Assembly (NCBI RefSeq): GCF_000959725.1
Contig: NZ_CP009323.1
Span: forward strand, 1,054,001-1,118,000
Length of the DNA: 64,000 bases
Source of the DNA: Burkholderia gladioli
Lineage (GTDB): Bacteria; Pseudomonadota; Gammaproteobacteria; Burkholderiales; Burkholderiaceae
Direction of reading: 5' to 3'
A model generated the notes under the pieces. It searched no databases and was not told the DNA's origin. It saw nothing but the letters and a program-made list of their open reading frames with translations. The position numbers and the translations under genes are program-made. Below, one piece after another: positions 18,946-28,289 of the stretch. Each line of letters starts with the position of its first letter. Position 1 is the stretch's first letter.

Positions 18946-20034
18946 ATGGAGAAGCAAACCGAGACGACGCGCGACGCCAACCCGTCGCGCGAGCCTCATC
19001 TGCGCAGTGTCAGGCTGACCAGCGATTTCAGCCTGCCCAAGCTGTCGGCGATCGAGATCGGCAGCTACCTCCTCGCCGTCGCCGGCCTGCTCCTGGTGCT
19101 CCATCTCCATCTGCTGTCCGGCCTGCTGGCCGGGCTGCTCGTCTATCAGCTGGTCCATGCCATCGCTCCCGCCATCGAGCGCCACATGTCGAGCGGGCGC
19201 GCGCGCTGGCTGGCGGTGGTGCTGCTCTCGGTGGTGATCGTGGGCGGCCTGGCCGGGCTCACGGCCGCCGTGATCGATCACGTCGAGCACACCGTGCCGA
19301 ATCTCCAGGGCCTGATGGGCCAAGTCATGCAGTTGGTCGACCAGGCGCGCGGGCGCGTGCCGGGCTGGGTCGCCAACGTGCTGCCGGTGGATGCCGCGCA
19401 GATGAAGCTGAAGGCCACCGGCCTGATGTCCAAGCACATGGACCAGCTCCAGCAGGGCGGCAAGAGCGCCGCGCGGATCTTCGGCCATGTCCTGTTCGGG
19501 ATGATCATCGGCGCGATGATCGCGATCGGCGTCGATCGCAACAAGGCGCGCCGCCCACTCAGCACGGCGCTGCTGGCGCGCGTCGGGGCCTTCGCGGAAG
19601 CGTTCCGCCGCATCGTGTTCGCGCAGATCAAGATCTCGGCGATCAACGCCACCTTCACCGCCATCTACTTGCTCGCGGTGCTGCCGGTGGTGCACGTGAA
19701 GATGCCGCTCGCCAAGACCCTGGTGCTGGTGACCTTCATCGTCGGGCTGCTGCCGGTGATCGGCAACCTGATCTCGAACACGCTGATCGTGGCGGTATCG
19801 CTGTCGGTGGGGGTGGGCACCGCGATCGCCTCGCTGACCTTCCTGATCCTGATCCACAAGCTCGAATACTTCCTGAACGCGCGCATCATCGGCGGCCAGA
19901 TCGAGTCGCGGGCCTGGGAATTGCTGCTCGCCATGCTGGTGATGGAAGCGGCCTTCGGCGTGCCGGGCGTGATCGCCGCGCCGATCTTCTATGCCTACAT
20001 CAAGCGCGAGCTGGCCACGCTGCGCCTGATCTGA
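18946..20034 (+). CDS. AI-2E/PerM-family transporter
   Basis: A 362-residue membrane protein with about seven to eight TM segments in the PerM order: paired N-terminal helices (YLLAVAGLLLVLHL, LLAGLLVYQLV), a helical periplasmic-type region with DQLQQGGKSAARI, and the conserved C-terminal LLPVIGNLISNTLIVAVSLS and VIAAPIFYAYIK. The family includes the TqsA autoinducer-2 exporter and Na+/H+ antiporters, so the substrate is open. The ATG has a modest GGAAAC upstream. A promoter with extended -10 TGCTATACT (18870-18878) precedes it, with an 8-codon ORF (18885-18911) between. Confidence 0.85.
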   Translation: MEKQTETTRDANPSREPHLRSVRLTSDFSLPKLSAIEIGSYLLAVAGLLLVLHLHLLSGLLAGLLVYQLVHAIAPAIERHMSSGRARWLAVVLLSVVIVGGLAGLTAAVIDHVEHTVPNLQGLMGQVMQLVDQARGRVPGWVANVLPVDAAQMKLKATGLMSKHMDQLQQGGKSAARIFGHVLFGMIIGAMIAIGVDRNKARRPLSTALLARVGAFAEAFRRIVFAQIKISAINATFTAIYLLAVLPVVHVKMPLAKTLVLVTFIVGLLPVIGNLISNTLIVAVSLSVGVGTAIASLTFLILIHKLEYFLNARIIGGQIESRAWELLLAMLVMEAAFGVPGVIAAPIFYAYIKRELATLRLI

Positions 20035-20064
20035 GGGCGGCCATCGCGGCCGCCCACCTCACGC

Positions 20065-20946
20065 TCAACGGAACACGACCGTCTTCGTGCCGTTCAACAG
20101 GATGCGATGCTCGACGTGCCATTTCACGGCACGCGCGAGCGTCACGCATTCGACGTCGCGGCCGATCGCGGTGAGCTGCTCCGGCGTCATGCTGTGGTCC
20201 ACGCGTTCCACTTCCTGCTCGATGATCGGACCTTCGTCGAGGTCGGTCGTCACGTAGTGCGCGGTCGCGCCGATCAGCTTCACGCCGCGGTCGAAGGCCT
20301 GGTAGTAGGGCTTGGCGCCCTTGAAGCTGGGCAGGAACGAGTGATGGATGTTGATCGCGCGGCCGGCCAGCTGCTCGCAGAGCTGCGGCGAGAGGATCTG
20401 CATGTAGCGCGCCAGCACCACCAGGTCGGTCGCATGCTCGCCGATCACCTCCAGCACGCGCGCTTCCTGCGCGGCCTTGGCTTCGGCCGAGGCGCCCGCG
20501 GCCAGCGGGAAGTGGTGGAAGGGCACGTCGTAGCTGGCCGCCAGCTGGTAGAAGTCCTTGTGGTTCGAGACGATCGCGGCGATCTCGATCGGCAGCTGGC
20601 CGGTGCGATAGCGGAACAGCAGGTCGTTCAGGCAGTGGCCGATCTTCGAGACCAGGATCACCACGCGCGGCTTCTTCAGCGCGTCGTGCATCTCCCAATG
20701 CATCGCGAAACGCTCGGCGAGCGGCGCGAATTCGTTGCGCAGCGTGTCGAGCGTCGACTCGGCGTCGCTGTTGGTGGTCTGGTCGAAATGCACGCGCATG
20801 AAGAATTCGCCGGTGCGGCTGTCGCCGAACTGGGCCGAATCGACGATGTTGGTATCGCGTTCGAACAGGAAACCCGAGACGGCATGCACGATGCCGTGCT
20901 TGTCGGGGCAGGACAGTTTCAGGATAAAGCTATGGTCGGTCGACAT
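20065..20946 (-). CDS. purU: Formyltetrahydrofolate deformylase
   Basis: Hydrolyses 10-formyl-THF to formate and THF, balancing one-carbon units and supplying formate to purine synthesis. The 293-residue protein has an N-terminal ACT domain (FILKLSCPDKHGIVHAVSGFLFER) and a C-terminal formyl transferase domain with the active-site series VSNHKD, HHSFLPSFKGAKPYYQAF and ATAHYVTTDLDEGPIIEQE. Length is normal. It converges with the AI-2E transporter gene (30 bp between stops) and shares no operon with the NUDIX gene upstream of it, from which it is separated by 78 bp. Confidence 0.96.
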   Translation of the reverse strand: MSTDHSFILKLSCPDKHGIVHAVSGFLFERDTNIVDSAQFGDSRTGEFFMRVHFDQTTNSDAESTLDTLRNEFAPLAERFAMHWEMHDALKKPRVVILVSKIGHCLNDLLFRYRTGQLPIEIAAIVSNHKDFYQLAASYDVPFHHFPLAAGASAEAKAAQEARVLEVIGEHATDLVVLARYMQILSPQLCEQLAGRAINIHHSFLPSFKGAKPYYQAFDRGVKLIGATAHYVTTDLDEGPIIEQEVERVDHSMTPEQLTAIGRDVECVTLARAVKWHVEHRILLNGTKTVVFR

Positions 20947-21024
20947 GACCGCACCTCCATCATTCCAATCGATTGAATCCGTTCGGCGCTCGCGCGGCAG
21001 ACCGGCGAGCGCCGCTTGAAGCGT

Positions 21025-21882
21025 TCAGGGCGCCGCGCCCGGCGGCGGCGCGAACAGCGCGTCGATGCCGGGTACCGCGCCGGGCGCCAGGGCGCGATGG
21101 CGCAGCAGGCTGTCGAGGATCGCCAGGCTCGCGTCCATGGTGGCCTGGCCGGCCTCGAGCCAGCGGATCACCTCGTCGGCGCCGGCCAGCCGGTGCTCGG
21201 CCACTTCGCCGTCCTGGTTGCGCGGCACGAAATCGGCCGGCAGCGGCAGGTCGTAGACGAAGATCTGCTCGGCCTGGGTGCCTTCCGGGATCTCGCAGAG
21301 CACGTGCACGGTGCGGCCCGCGATCGCGCGTGCGGCCAGCGCGGCCGGGATGCCGGCTTCTTCCCAGCATTCCTTGGCGAGCGTGTCCTCGATGCCGAGG
21401 CCCCAGCCGATCCCGCCCGCCACCACGTTGTCGAGCATGCCCGGGTCGGTGGCCTTGCTCTCGCTGCGCCGGCCGATCCACATCCGCAGCGGCTGCGCGG
21501 CCGCGTATTCTACGATGCCGTTCAGGTGCACCGCGTAGGTCATGGTGCCGAACAAGCGCGAGGCGGCGCGCTCGATGTAGGCCAGCGGCGGCGCGTCGAA
21601 TTCGTTGCGGATCGCGTAGATCTCGTTGCGCCAGCCCGGAATCCGTCCCTCGGCGGCCAGCGCGCCGATCACGCTGGCCAGCGCCATGCTGCGCGTATCG
21701 GGCGTGTCGAGCGTCTCGGCCAGCATCACGCGCCGCGCATCGATCTCGAACACGTCGGGCCAGCGGGCCAGCGCGGCGACGTCGCCGCGCCGAATCCAGC
21801 CGACCTGCTGGCCGGCGATCACGAAGGGCAGATGGGCGCCGGCATCGAAGCGGCGCGCGGCGGCAAGGCAGGGGAAGCGCAT
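21025..21882 (-). CDS. NUDIX hydrolase with DUF4743 N-terminal domain
   Basis: 285 residues. The N-terminal half (FVIAGQQVGWIRRGDVAAL) fits DUF4743. The NUDIX box reads GGIGWGLGIEDTLAKECWEEAGI, with the REUxEE-like ECWEEAG, at about residues 157-179. Fungal and plant relatives act on thiamine or ADP-ribose-type pyrophosphates, so the substrate here is uncertain. It starts 8 bp after the LysE-type gene on the same strand and is probably co-transcribed. The proline-rich C-terminus is of no known function. Confidence 0.88.
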   Translation of the reverse strand: MRFPCLAAARRFDAGAHLPFVIAGQQVGWIRRGDVAALARWPDVFEIDARRVMLAETLDTPDTRSMALASVIGALAAEGRIPGWRNEIYAIRNEFDAPPLAYIERAASRLFGTMTYAVHLNGIVEYAAAQPLRMWIGRRSESKATDPGMLDNVVAGGIGWGLGIEDTLAKECWEEAGIPAALAARAIAGRTVHVLCEIPEGTQAEQIFVYDLPLPADFVPRNQDGEVAEHRLAGADEVIRWLEAGQATMDASLAILDSLLRHRALAPGAVPGIDALFAPPPGAAP

Positions 21883-21890
21883 CGCCGGCC

Positions 21891-22505
21891 TCAGTCCTTG
21901 AGCGCGATGCGCAGGCCCAGGCCGATGAAGGTCGCGCCCGCCAGCCGGTCCAGCCAGACGCCGGCGCGCGGCCGGCGCTTGAGCCAGGCGCCCAGCACGC
22001 CCGCGCCCAGGCCGAAGATCGAGAACACCACGGCCGACTGCAGCATGAACAGCACGCCGAGCTCGAACATCTGCAGCGAAACCGCCTGGCTGCCGTGCAC
22101 GTCGACGAACTGCGGCAGGAACACCACGAAGAACAGCGTCACCTTGGGATTCAGCATGTTGCCGATCACGCTCTGGCGGAAGATCGTGGCGAGCGGCTGC
22201 GGGGCACGCGTGTCGGCGGTGGCCAGCCCCTGGCTGCGCAGCGCCTTGATGCCGATCCAGATCAGGTACGCCGCTCCCGCGAACTTCAGGATATGGAAGG
22301 CCACCGGCGAGGAGCGCAACAGCGCGGCCACGCCGAAGGCGGCCAGCGTGGTGTGGAACAGCACCCCGGCCGAGAAGCCGAGCGCGGCCACCAGGCCCGC
22401 GGCGCGGCCCTGCGAGATGCCGCGCGCGAGCACCTGGAGATTGTCGGGACCGGGCGCGACCGTGATCGCGATCGAGGCGGCGAGGAACAGCAGGAAGTTC
22501 GGCAT
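21891..22505 (-). CDS. LysE-family amino-acid/threonine exporter
   Basis: 204 residues with five or six TM segments. Family marks are the opening FLLFLAASIAITVAPGPDNL (the APGPD signature), GLVAALGFSAGVLFHT and KFAGAAYLIWIGIKALR. Members export amino acids or related small molecules from the inner membrane. The ATG at 22505 begins at the canonical MPNFL; the frame is open 29 codons further but without family sequence. It is followed 8 bp on by the NUDIX gene. Apt lies upstream on the same strand, 112 bp away. Confidence 0.92.
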   Translation of the reverse strand: MPNFLLFLAASIAITVAPGPDNLQVLARGISQGRAAGLVAALGFSAGVLFHTTLAAFGVAALLRSSPVAFHILKFAGAAYLIWIGIKALRSQGLATADTRAPQPLATIFRQSVIGNMLNPKVTLFFVVFLPQFVDVHGSQAVSLQMFELGVLFMLQSAVVFSIFGLGAGVLGAWLKRRPRAGVWLDRLAGATFIGLGLRIALKD

Positions 22506-22617
22506 GACAAGAGCTCGCTGGAACGAGGGGAAGAAACGAATCGACGACGCATCGGGCGGGCTCGGCACCCTGGCGCGACGCGATCCCGGCAAGCCTGCGG
22601 GCCTGCCGGGCGCGGGC

Positions 22618-23184
22618 TCAGTGGCCCGAGAACTCGGTGACCGTATAAAGCGGCAGGCCGGCGCCGCGCAGCAGCGCCGAGCCGCCCAGCTCCGGCAGGT
22701 CGATGATCGCCGCGCCTTCCACCACGGTCGCGCCGAGCCGTTCGAGCAGCTTCTTGCCGGCCATCATGGTGCCGCCGGTGGCGATCAGGTCGTCGACGAT
22801 GATCACGCGGTCGCCGGGCTTGCAGGCATCCTCGTGGATCTCGACGGTCGCGTTGCCGTATTCGAGCTCGTAGGATTCGGACTGGGTCTTGTAGGGCAGC
22901 TTGCCGAGCTTGCGGATCGGCACGAAGCCGATGCCGAGCTCGTAGGCCACGATCGGCGCGATGATGAAGCCGCGCGCGTCGAGCCCCGCCACGTAGTCGA
23001 GCTTGGCCTCCACATAGCGCTCGACCAGCAGGTCGACCAGCACGCGCAGCGCCTTCGCGCTCTGCAGGATCGGGGTGATGTCGCGGAACTGCACGCCCGG
23101 CTGCGGCCAGTCCGGCACCGTGCGCACATGGCGGCGGACGAACTCGGCGGGATCGGGCGACACGCCCGACGGCTGGTGGCTCAT
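22618..23184 (-). CDS. apt: Adenine phosphoribosyltransferase
   Basis: Salvages adenine: adenine + PRPP to AMP + PPi. The 188-residue protein carries the PRPP-binding loop [17 protein letters not shown] at about residues 126-142, the substrate loop [18 protein letters not shown], and [20 protein letters not shown]. Length is normal for the family. It stands alone between the KefB-type antiporter and the LysE gene, all on the minus strand. PRPP for it is made by Prs, encoded at 40.5 kb. Confidence 0.97.
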   Translation of the reverse strand: MSHQPSGVSPDPAEFVRRHVRTVPDWPQPGVQFRDITPILQSAKALRVLVDLLVERYVEAKLDYVAGLDARGFIIAPIVAYELGIGFVPIRKLGKLPYKTQSESYELEYGNATVEIHEDACKPGDRVIIVDDLIATGGTMMAGKKLLERLGATVVEGAAIIDLPELGGSALLRGAGLPLYTVTEFSGH

Positions 23185-23307
23185 GAACTTCTCCGAAAAA
23201 ACGGCGCGCGTGGGCCCGCGCGCCGTTCATGACAAGCAAATTGAAAGAAATGGCGGGGTCGAAACCGTCGACTTTGCCTGCGCCGCGGGTGGCGGCCGGC
23301 GGGACGA

Positions 23308-25308
23308 TCAGGCGGCGGAACCCTCGCGGCGATGGCGCGACAGCCGCTCCTCGGCCATCGACAGCGCCTCCGGCAAGCCGCGCAGCACCACGATGTCGGC
23401 CGCGCGCAGCTTGGTTTCCGGGTCCGGCTCGACGCCACGGATGCCATGGCGGCGGATCGCCGTGACCTCGAGGCCGAGCGCGTAGAGCCCGACTTCCTCG
23501 AGGGAGCGGCCGACCGCGTCCGAGCGCGCGTCGACCGGCATCGATTGTAGCCGCACCTGCTCGTGGTCGTCGTCGTCCGCGTCGTCGGCGCCGCGGAAAT
23601 AGCCGCGCAGCAGGCTGTAGCGCGCGTCGCGCATCTCCTCCACGCGCCGCACCACGCGCCGCATCGGCACGCCCATCAGCACCAGCGTGTGCGAGGCCAG
23701 CATCAGGCTGCCCTCGACGATTTCCGGGATCACCTCGGTGGCGCCGGCCGCCAGCAGCTTTTCCAGGTCGGCGTCGTCGACCGTGCGCACGATCGCCGGC
23801 AGGCTCGGCTCGAGCTCGTGGACGTTGTGCAGCACGCGCAGCGCCGAAGGCGTGTTCGCGTAGGTGATGGCGACCGCCGCGGCGCGGTGGATACCGGCGG
23901 CCAGCAGCGATTCGCGCCGCGCCGCGTCGCCGAACACCACCGATTCGCCGGCCGCAGCCGCGGCCGTCACGCGGTCCGGGTCGAGGTCGAGCGCGACATA
24001 GGCGATGCCTTCCTGTTCGAGCATGCGCGCCAGGTTCTGGCCCGCGCGGCCGTAGCCGCAGATGATCACGTGGCCCTGCTGCTTGAGACTCTGGGTGGCG
24101 ATGCGCGTCATCTGCAGCGACTGCTGCATCCACTCGGTCGAGGACAGGCGCATCACGATCCGGTCGGCGTTCTGGATCAGGAACGGCGCGGCCAGCATCG
24201 ACAGCAGCATCGAGGCCAGGATCGCCTGCAGCAGGGTGCTGTCGACCAGGTGGCGGTCGAGGATCAGGTTCAGCATCACGAAGCCGAATTCGCCGGCCTG
24301 CGCGAGGCCCAGCCCGGTGCGCATCGCCACGCCCGGCGCGGCGCCGAACAGGCGCGCCAGGCCGGTGATGGTGGCCGCCTTCAGGCCGACCTGGCCGACG
24401 AAGAAGCCAATCACCAGGAATGGGTGGGTCCAGATCACGCGCGGGTCCAGCAGCATCCCGGTGGTGACGAAGAACAGGCCGAGCAGCACGTCGCGGAACG
24501 GCTTGATGTCCTCCTCCACCTGGTGCCGGTATGGCGTCTCGGAGATCAGCATGCCGGCGATGAAGGCGCCCAGCGCCAGCGACAGCCCGAAACGATCGGT
24601 GATGAAGGCCGCGCCGAGCGTCACCAGCAGCAGGTTGAGCACGAACAGTTCCTGGGAACGGCGTCGCGCCACCACGTTGAACCAGCGCGTCATGAACTTC
24701 TGGCCGACGAACAGCAGCAGCGCCAGGGCGATCACGATCTTCACCGCCGCAAGGCCCAGGGTGACCATCAGGTCCTTGGAGGATTCGCCGCCGAAGGCCG
24801 AGATCACGATCAGCAGCGGCACCACGGCCAGATCCTGGAACAGCAGCACGCCGAAGATATTGCGCCCGTGCGCGGTCTCGATCTCGAGCCGCTCGGCCAG
24901 CATCTTCGAGACGATCGCGGTCGAGGACATCGCCAGCGCGCCGCCCAGCGCGACGCTGCCCTGCCAGGTGATGTGCACCCAGCGCTCGAAGACGAAACCG
25001 AGCAGCACCGCCACCGCCAGCGTGACCACCACCTGCATCAGCCCGAGCCCGAACACCAGCCTCTGCATCGCCCGCAGCTTGGCCAGCGAGAACTCCAGGC
25101 CGATCGAGAACATCAGGAACACCACGCCGAACTCGGCCAGGTGCTCGGCGCGTTCGAGGTCGCCCGCGAAACCGAGCGCGTGCGGGCCGACCACGATGCC
25201 GACGGTCAGGTAGCCGAGCATCGGCGGCAGGTTCAGCGAGCGGAACACGACCACGCCCACCACTGAAGCCAGCAGCAGGAGGAGCGTCATTTCGAGCGGG
25301 GAAATCAC
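23308..25308 (-). CDS. KefB/YbaL-type monovalent cation:proton antiporter (CPA2)
   Basis: 666 residues. Residues 1-385 form the Na+/H+ exchanger domain with about 12 TM helices (LNLPPMLGYLTVGIVVGPHALG, VFLMFSIGLEFSLAKL, FQDLAVVPLLIVI). A TrkA-N/RCK domain (HVIICGYGRAGQNLARMLEQEGI) follows at about residue 410, then a TrkA-C domain after residue 570. Such proteins exchange K+ or Na+ for H+ under control of NAD(H) or glutathione adducts bound by RCK. The GTG at 25308 (reading MISPLEMTLLL) is preferred; a TTG lies two codons upstream. It is divergent from kdsD. Confidence 0.93.
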   Translation of the reverse strand: MISPLEMTLLLLLASVVGVVVFRSLNLPPMLGYLTVGIVVGPHALGFAGDLERAEHLAEFGVVFLMFSIGLEFSLAKLRAMQRLVFGLGLMQVVVTLAVAVLLGFVFERWVHITWQGSVALGGALAMSSTAIVSKMLAERLEIETAHGRNIFGVLLFQDLAVVPLLIVISAFGGESSKDLMVTLGLAAVKIVIALALLLFVGQKFMTRWFNVVARRRSQELFVLNLLLVTLGAAFITDRFGLSLALGAFIAGMLISETPYRHQVEEDIKPFRDVLLGLFFVTTGMLLDPRVIWTHPFLVIGFFVGQVGLKAATITGLARLFGAAPGVAMRTGLGLAQAGEFGFVMLNLILDRHLVDSTLLQAILASMLLSMLAAPFLIQNADRIVMRLSSTEWMQQSLQMTRIATQSLKQQGHVIICGYGRAGQNLARMLEQEGIAYVALDLDPDRVTAAAAAGESVVFGDAARRESLLAAGIHRAAAVAITYANTPSALRVLHNVHELEPSLPAIVRTVDDADLEKLLAAGATEVIPEIVEGSLMLASHTLVLMGVPMRRVVRRVEEMRDARYSLLRGYFRGADDADDDDHEQVRLQSMPVDARSDAVGRSLEEVGLYALGLEVTAIRRHGIRGVEPDPETKLRAADIVVLRGLPEALSMAEERLSRHRREGSAA

Positions 25309-25449
25309 GTGCAAAAGAGTCCTCGTTCGTCAGGGCGTCGCGGGGGGCGGACGCGGGTGATGCCGCCCCGGGGGCGGCGCGGTGGGCGAGGACATGACTC
25401 CGTCGGGAGCGCGGTCCTGGCGCCCGGCGCGGCGAACAAACGCCTTTGC

Positions 25450-25461
25450 TATACTCCGCGC
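25450..25461 (+). promoter_or_regulatory. Extended -10 promoter giving a probably leaderless kdsD transcript
   Basis: TATACT (25450-25455) is preceded by TTGC, giving the extended -10 motif TGnTATAcT. Only six bases separate it from the kdsD ATG, so transcription should start at or beside the A of ATG. No ribosome site lies before the gene, consistent with a leaderless mRNA. Confidence 0.55.
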
Positions 25462-26445
25462 ATGATAGCGAAAATCAATGATGACCGGGCGCTCGCGCTC
25501 GCCCGCGACGTGCTCGACATCGAGGCGGACGCCGTACGCGCACTGCGTGACCAGCTCGATGGCGGCTTCGTCGGCGCGGTCGGCCTGCTGCTGAACTGCC
25601 GCGGGCGCGTGGTGGTTTCCGGCATCGGCAAGTCCGGCCATATCGCGCGCAAGATCGCCGCGACGCTGGCCAGCACCGGCACCCCCGCCTTCTTCGTGCA
25701 TCCGGCCGAGGCCAGCCATGGCGACCTGGGCATGGTAACGACCGACGATGTCTTCATCGCGATCTCCAATTCGGGCGAATCCGAGGAGCTGGTCGCGATC
25801 CTGCCGCTGATCAAGCGGCTCGGCGCCAAGCTGATCGCCATGACCGGCCGGCCGCAGTCGAGTCTCGCGCAATTGTCCGATGTTCACCTGTATGCCGGCG
25901 TCGAGAAAGAAGCCTGCTCGCTGAACCTCGCGCCGACCGCCAGCACCACCGCCGCGCTCGCGCTGGGCGACGCGCTGGCGGTGGTGGTGCTCGACGCGCG
26001 CGGCTTCGGTCCCAACGACTTCGCGCGCTCGCATCCGGGCGGCTCGCTGGGCCGGCGCCTGCTGACCCACGTGCGCGACGTGATGCGCACCGGCGACGAG
26101 GTGCCGACCGTGCGCCTCACCGCCACCCTCTCCGACGCGCTGTTCCAGATCACCGCCAAGCGCATGGGCATGACCGTGGTGATCGACGAGCAGGACCGCG
26201 TGGCCGGCATCTTCACCGACGGCGACCTGCGCCGCGTGCTCGAGCGCGACGGCGATTTCCGCCGCCTGCCGATCGCCGACGTGATGACGCGCCACCCGCG
26301 CAGCATCGCCCCCGATCACCTGGCCGTCGAGGCCGTGGAACTGATGGAACGCTATCGGATCAACCAGATGCTGGTGACCGATGCCGACGGCGTGCTGATC
26401 GGCGCGCTCAACATGCACGACCTGTTCTCGAAGAAGGTGATCTGA
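25462..26445 (+). CDS. kdsD: Arabinose-5-phosphate isomerase
   Basis: Converts ribulose-5-phosphate to arabinose-5-phosphate, the first step to Kdo of LPS. 327 residues: an N-terminal SIS domain (VVVSGIGKSGHIARKIAATLASTGTPAFFVHPAEA and SNSGESEELVAIL) and two C-terminal CBS domains (from about residue 205). The paired motif GFGPNDFARSHPGGSLGRRL is typical. The ATG at 25462 is chosen because an extended -10 lies just upstream; the frame is open 51 codons further without family sequence. Its stop overlaps the kdsC start as TGATG. It heads the run kdsD-kdsC-lptC-lptA-lptB. Confidence 0.96.
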   Translation: MIAKINDDRALALARDVLDIEADAVRALRDQLDGGFVGAVGLLLNCRGRVVVSGIGKSGHIARKIAATLASTGTPAFFVHPAEASHGDLGMVTTDDVFIAISNSGESEELVAILPLIKRLGAKLIAMTGRPQSSLAQLSDVHLYAGVEKEACSLNLAPTASTTAALALGDALAVVVLDARGFGPNDFARSHPGGSLGRRLLTHVRDVMRTGDEVPTVRLTATLSDALFQITAKRMGMTVVIDEQDRVAGIFTDGDLRRVLERDGDFRRLPIADVMTRHPRSIAPDHLAVEAVELMERYRINQMLVTDADGVLIGALNMHDLFSKKVI

Positions 26446-26984
26446 TGTCCGCTGCTCCCGCCACGGCCGCCGAACGCGCGAGCCGCATCAAGCTGATGAT
26501 TTTCGATGTCGACGGCGTGCTGACCGACGGCGGCCTGCACTTCACCGCCGCCGGCGACACCATGAAGTCGTTCAACTCCCAGGATGGCCATGGCCTCAAG
26601 CTGCTGCGCGAGGCCGGCATCGACACCGCGATCATCACCGGGCGCCGCTCGGAGATCGTCGCGGTGCGCGCCAGGGAACTGAAGATCAGCCATCTCTACC
26701 AGGGCGTCGAGCACAAGCTCAGCGCCTTCGCCGAATTGCTGCAAGCCACCGGCCTCAAGTCTGAGGAATGCGGCTACATGGGCGACGACTGGCCCGACCT
26801 CGGCGTGATGACGCGCTGCGGCTTCGTGGCCGCGCCGGCCAACGCGCATCCCGACGTGATCGCGCGCGCCCACTGGGTGTCCGAGGCACGCGGCGGCCAT
26901 GGCGCCGCGCGCGAGGTGGTCGACACCATCCTGCGCGCCCAGGGCCGCTACGAGGCCCTGCTGGCCGCCGCGCTCGGAGCCTGA
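26445..26984 (+). CDS. kdsC: Kdo-8-phosphate phosphatase
   Basis: Removes the phosphate from Kdo-8-phosphate to give Kdo. A 179-residue HAD-superfamily tetrameric type lacking a cap domain: motif I IFDVDGVLTDGGL with the nucleophile Asp, motif II IITGRRS, motif IV GYMGDDWPDLGVM. Start is translationally coupled to kdsD (TGATG). Four bases separate its stop from lptC. Length normal. Confidence 0.97.
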   Translation: MSAAPATAAERASRIKLMIFDVDGVLTDGGLHFTAAGDTMKSFNSQDGHGLKLLREAGIDTAIITGRRSEIVAVRARELKISHLYQGVEHKLSAFAELLQATGLKSEECGYMGDDWPDLGVMTRCGFVAAPANAHPDVIARAHWVSEARGGHGAAREVVDTILRAQGRYEALLAAALGA

Positions 26985-26987
26985 CGC

Positions 26988-27602
26988 ATGTTTCCCCGCC
27001 TCCACCTGAGCTCGCTGCTGCCGATCCTCGCGCTGGCCGCGCTGGCCGGCGTCACCTACTGGCTGCTGCAGGCCACCCTGCCGCCGCCGGGCGAGGCGGT
27101 GGCGCGCCCGAAGACGCATTCGCCCGACTATTTCGCCGACAACTTCTCGGTCACCGAGCTCGACCAGTCGGGCGCGACCCAGTACCGGCTGACGGCCGCC
27201 AAGCTGATCCACTACGAGGACGACGAGACCAGCCAGCTCACCCAGCCGGCGATGCGCGCGTTCCAGCCCGGCAAGCCGGTGGTCACGGCCACCTCCAAGC
27301 GCGGTACCGTCAACGGCGACGTGTCGATCGTCGATCTCTACGACGACGCCAAGATCCTGCGCGCGGCCGGCGCCGGCGATCCGCCGATGGAAGCCGATTC
27401 CGAACATTTCCGCGTGCTCGTCAACGACGATGTGATCGAGACCGAAAAGCCGGTTAAACTTCAGCGCGGTTTGTCGATCGCCAATGCGACCAACGGCATG
27501 AAGTACAACAATGTCACCCGGGTCATCGACCTGTACGGCAACGTCCGCGGCACGATCGCCGCGTCCGACGTGTCCGGCGGCCCTTCCGGCCAATCCAAGT
27601 AA
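26988..27602 (+). CDS. lptC: LPS export system protein LptC
   Basis: Bitopic inner-membrane protein that passes LPS from LptBFG to LptA. 204 residues with an N-terminal TM helix (LLPILALAALAGVTYWLLQ) and a periplasmic beta-jellyroll carrying the family stretches YFADNFSVTELDQSGATQYRLTAAKLIHYEDDET and DDVIETEKPVKLQRG. It follows kdsC by 3 bp and precedes lptA by 18 bp. Length is typical for betaproteobacteria. Confidence 0.94.
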   Translation: MFPRLHLSSLLPILALAALAGVTYWLLQATLPPPGEAVARPKTHSPDYFADNFSVTELDQSGATQYRLTAAKLIHYEDDETSQLTQPAMRAFQPGKPVVTATSKRGTVNGDVSIVDLYDDAKILRAAGAGDPPMEADSEHFRVLVNDDVIETEKPVKLQRGLSIANATNGMKYNNVTRVIDLYGNVRGTIAASDVSGGPSGQSK

Positions 27603-27620
27603 CCCAGCTTGCGTGACTGC

Positions 27621-28289
27621 ATGAACGAATCGTTCCCTAGTTTTTCCATCGGCGGCGCGCGGCGCGCTGTCCGCGCCGGGCTTGCCGCGGCCTTCGTCGC
27701 GCTGGCGCTGCCCGGCGCCGTGTCGCTCGCGCATGCGGAAAAGGCGGACCAGAACAAGCCGATCAACGTCGAGGCCGACAACCTGACCTATGACGACCTG
27801 AAGCAGGTCACGGTCGCGACCGGCAATGTCGTGATCACGAAGGGCACGATCCTGATCAAGGGCGACCGCGTCGAGGTGCGCCAGGATCCGCAGGGCTACC
27901 AGTACGCGACCGCCACCATGGCGCCGGGCAGCAAGAAGCACGCCTCGTTCCGCCAGAAGCGCGAGGGCCTCGACGAGTACATCGACGGCGATGCCGAGCG
28001 CATCGACTACGACGGCAAGCAGGATCTCACCACGCTCACGCGCAATGCCACGGTGCGCCGCCTGCAAGGCCTCACGACGGTGTCCGACACGGTGCACGGC
28101 AGCGTGATCACCTACGACGGCCAGCGTGACTTCTACACCGCCAAGGGCGGCAACGACGTGGCCGCGCCGGGCAATCCGACCGGCCGCGTGCGCGCCATGC
28201 TGTCGCCCAAGAACGGCGGCCCGGCCCCGCTCAACGGCGCGAGCGCCACGCTCGCGCCGTCGAACTCGATCCAGGAGCCGAACCCGTGA
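27621..28289 (+). CDS. lptA: LPS transport periplasmic protein LptA
   Basis: Forms the periplasmic bridge filament that carries LPS to the outer membrane. 222 residues with a signal peptide ([21 protein letters not shown], cut near AHA-EK) and an OstA-like jellyroll ([39 protein letters not shown]). The ATG at 27621 is preferred to an in-frame TTG at 27609. The C-terminal tail is Pro/Ser rich. Its last bases overlap the GTG of lptB. Confidence 0.94.
   Translation: MNESFPSFSIGGARRAVRAGLAAAFVALALPGAVSLAHAEKADQNKPINVEADNLTYDDLKQVTVATGNVVITKGTILIKGDRVEVRQDPQGYQYATATMAPGSKKHASFRQKREGLDEYIDGDAERIDYDGKQDLTTLTRNATVRRLQGLTTVSDTVHGSVITYDGQRDFYTAKGGNDVAAPGNPTGRVRAMLSPKNGGPAPLNGASATLAPSNSIQEPNP

Noticed and set aside
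22286..24133. Minus-strand frame of 615 codons across lysE, apt and the antiporter
   Set aside because: Out of frame with three real genes on the same strand; no family sequence.
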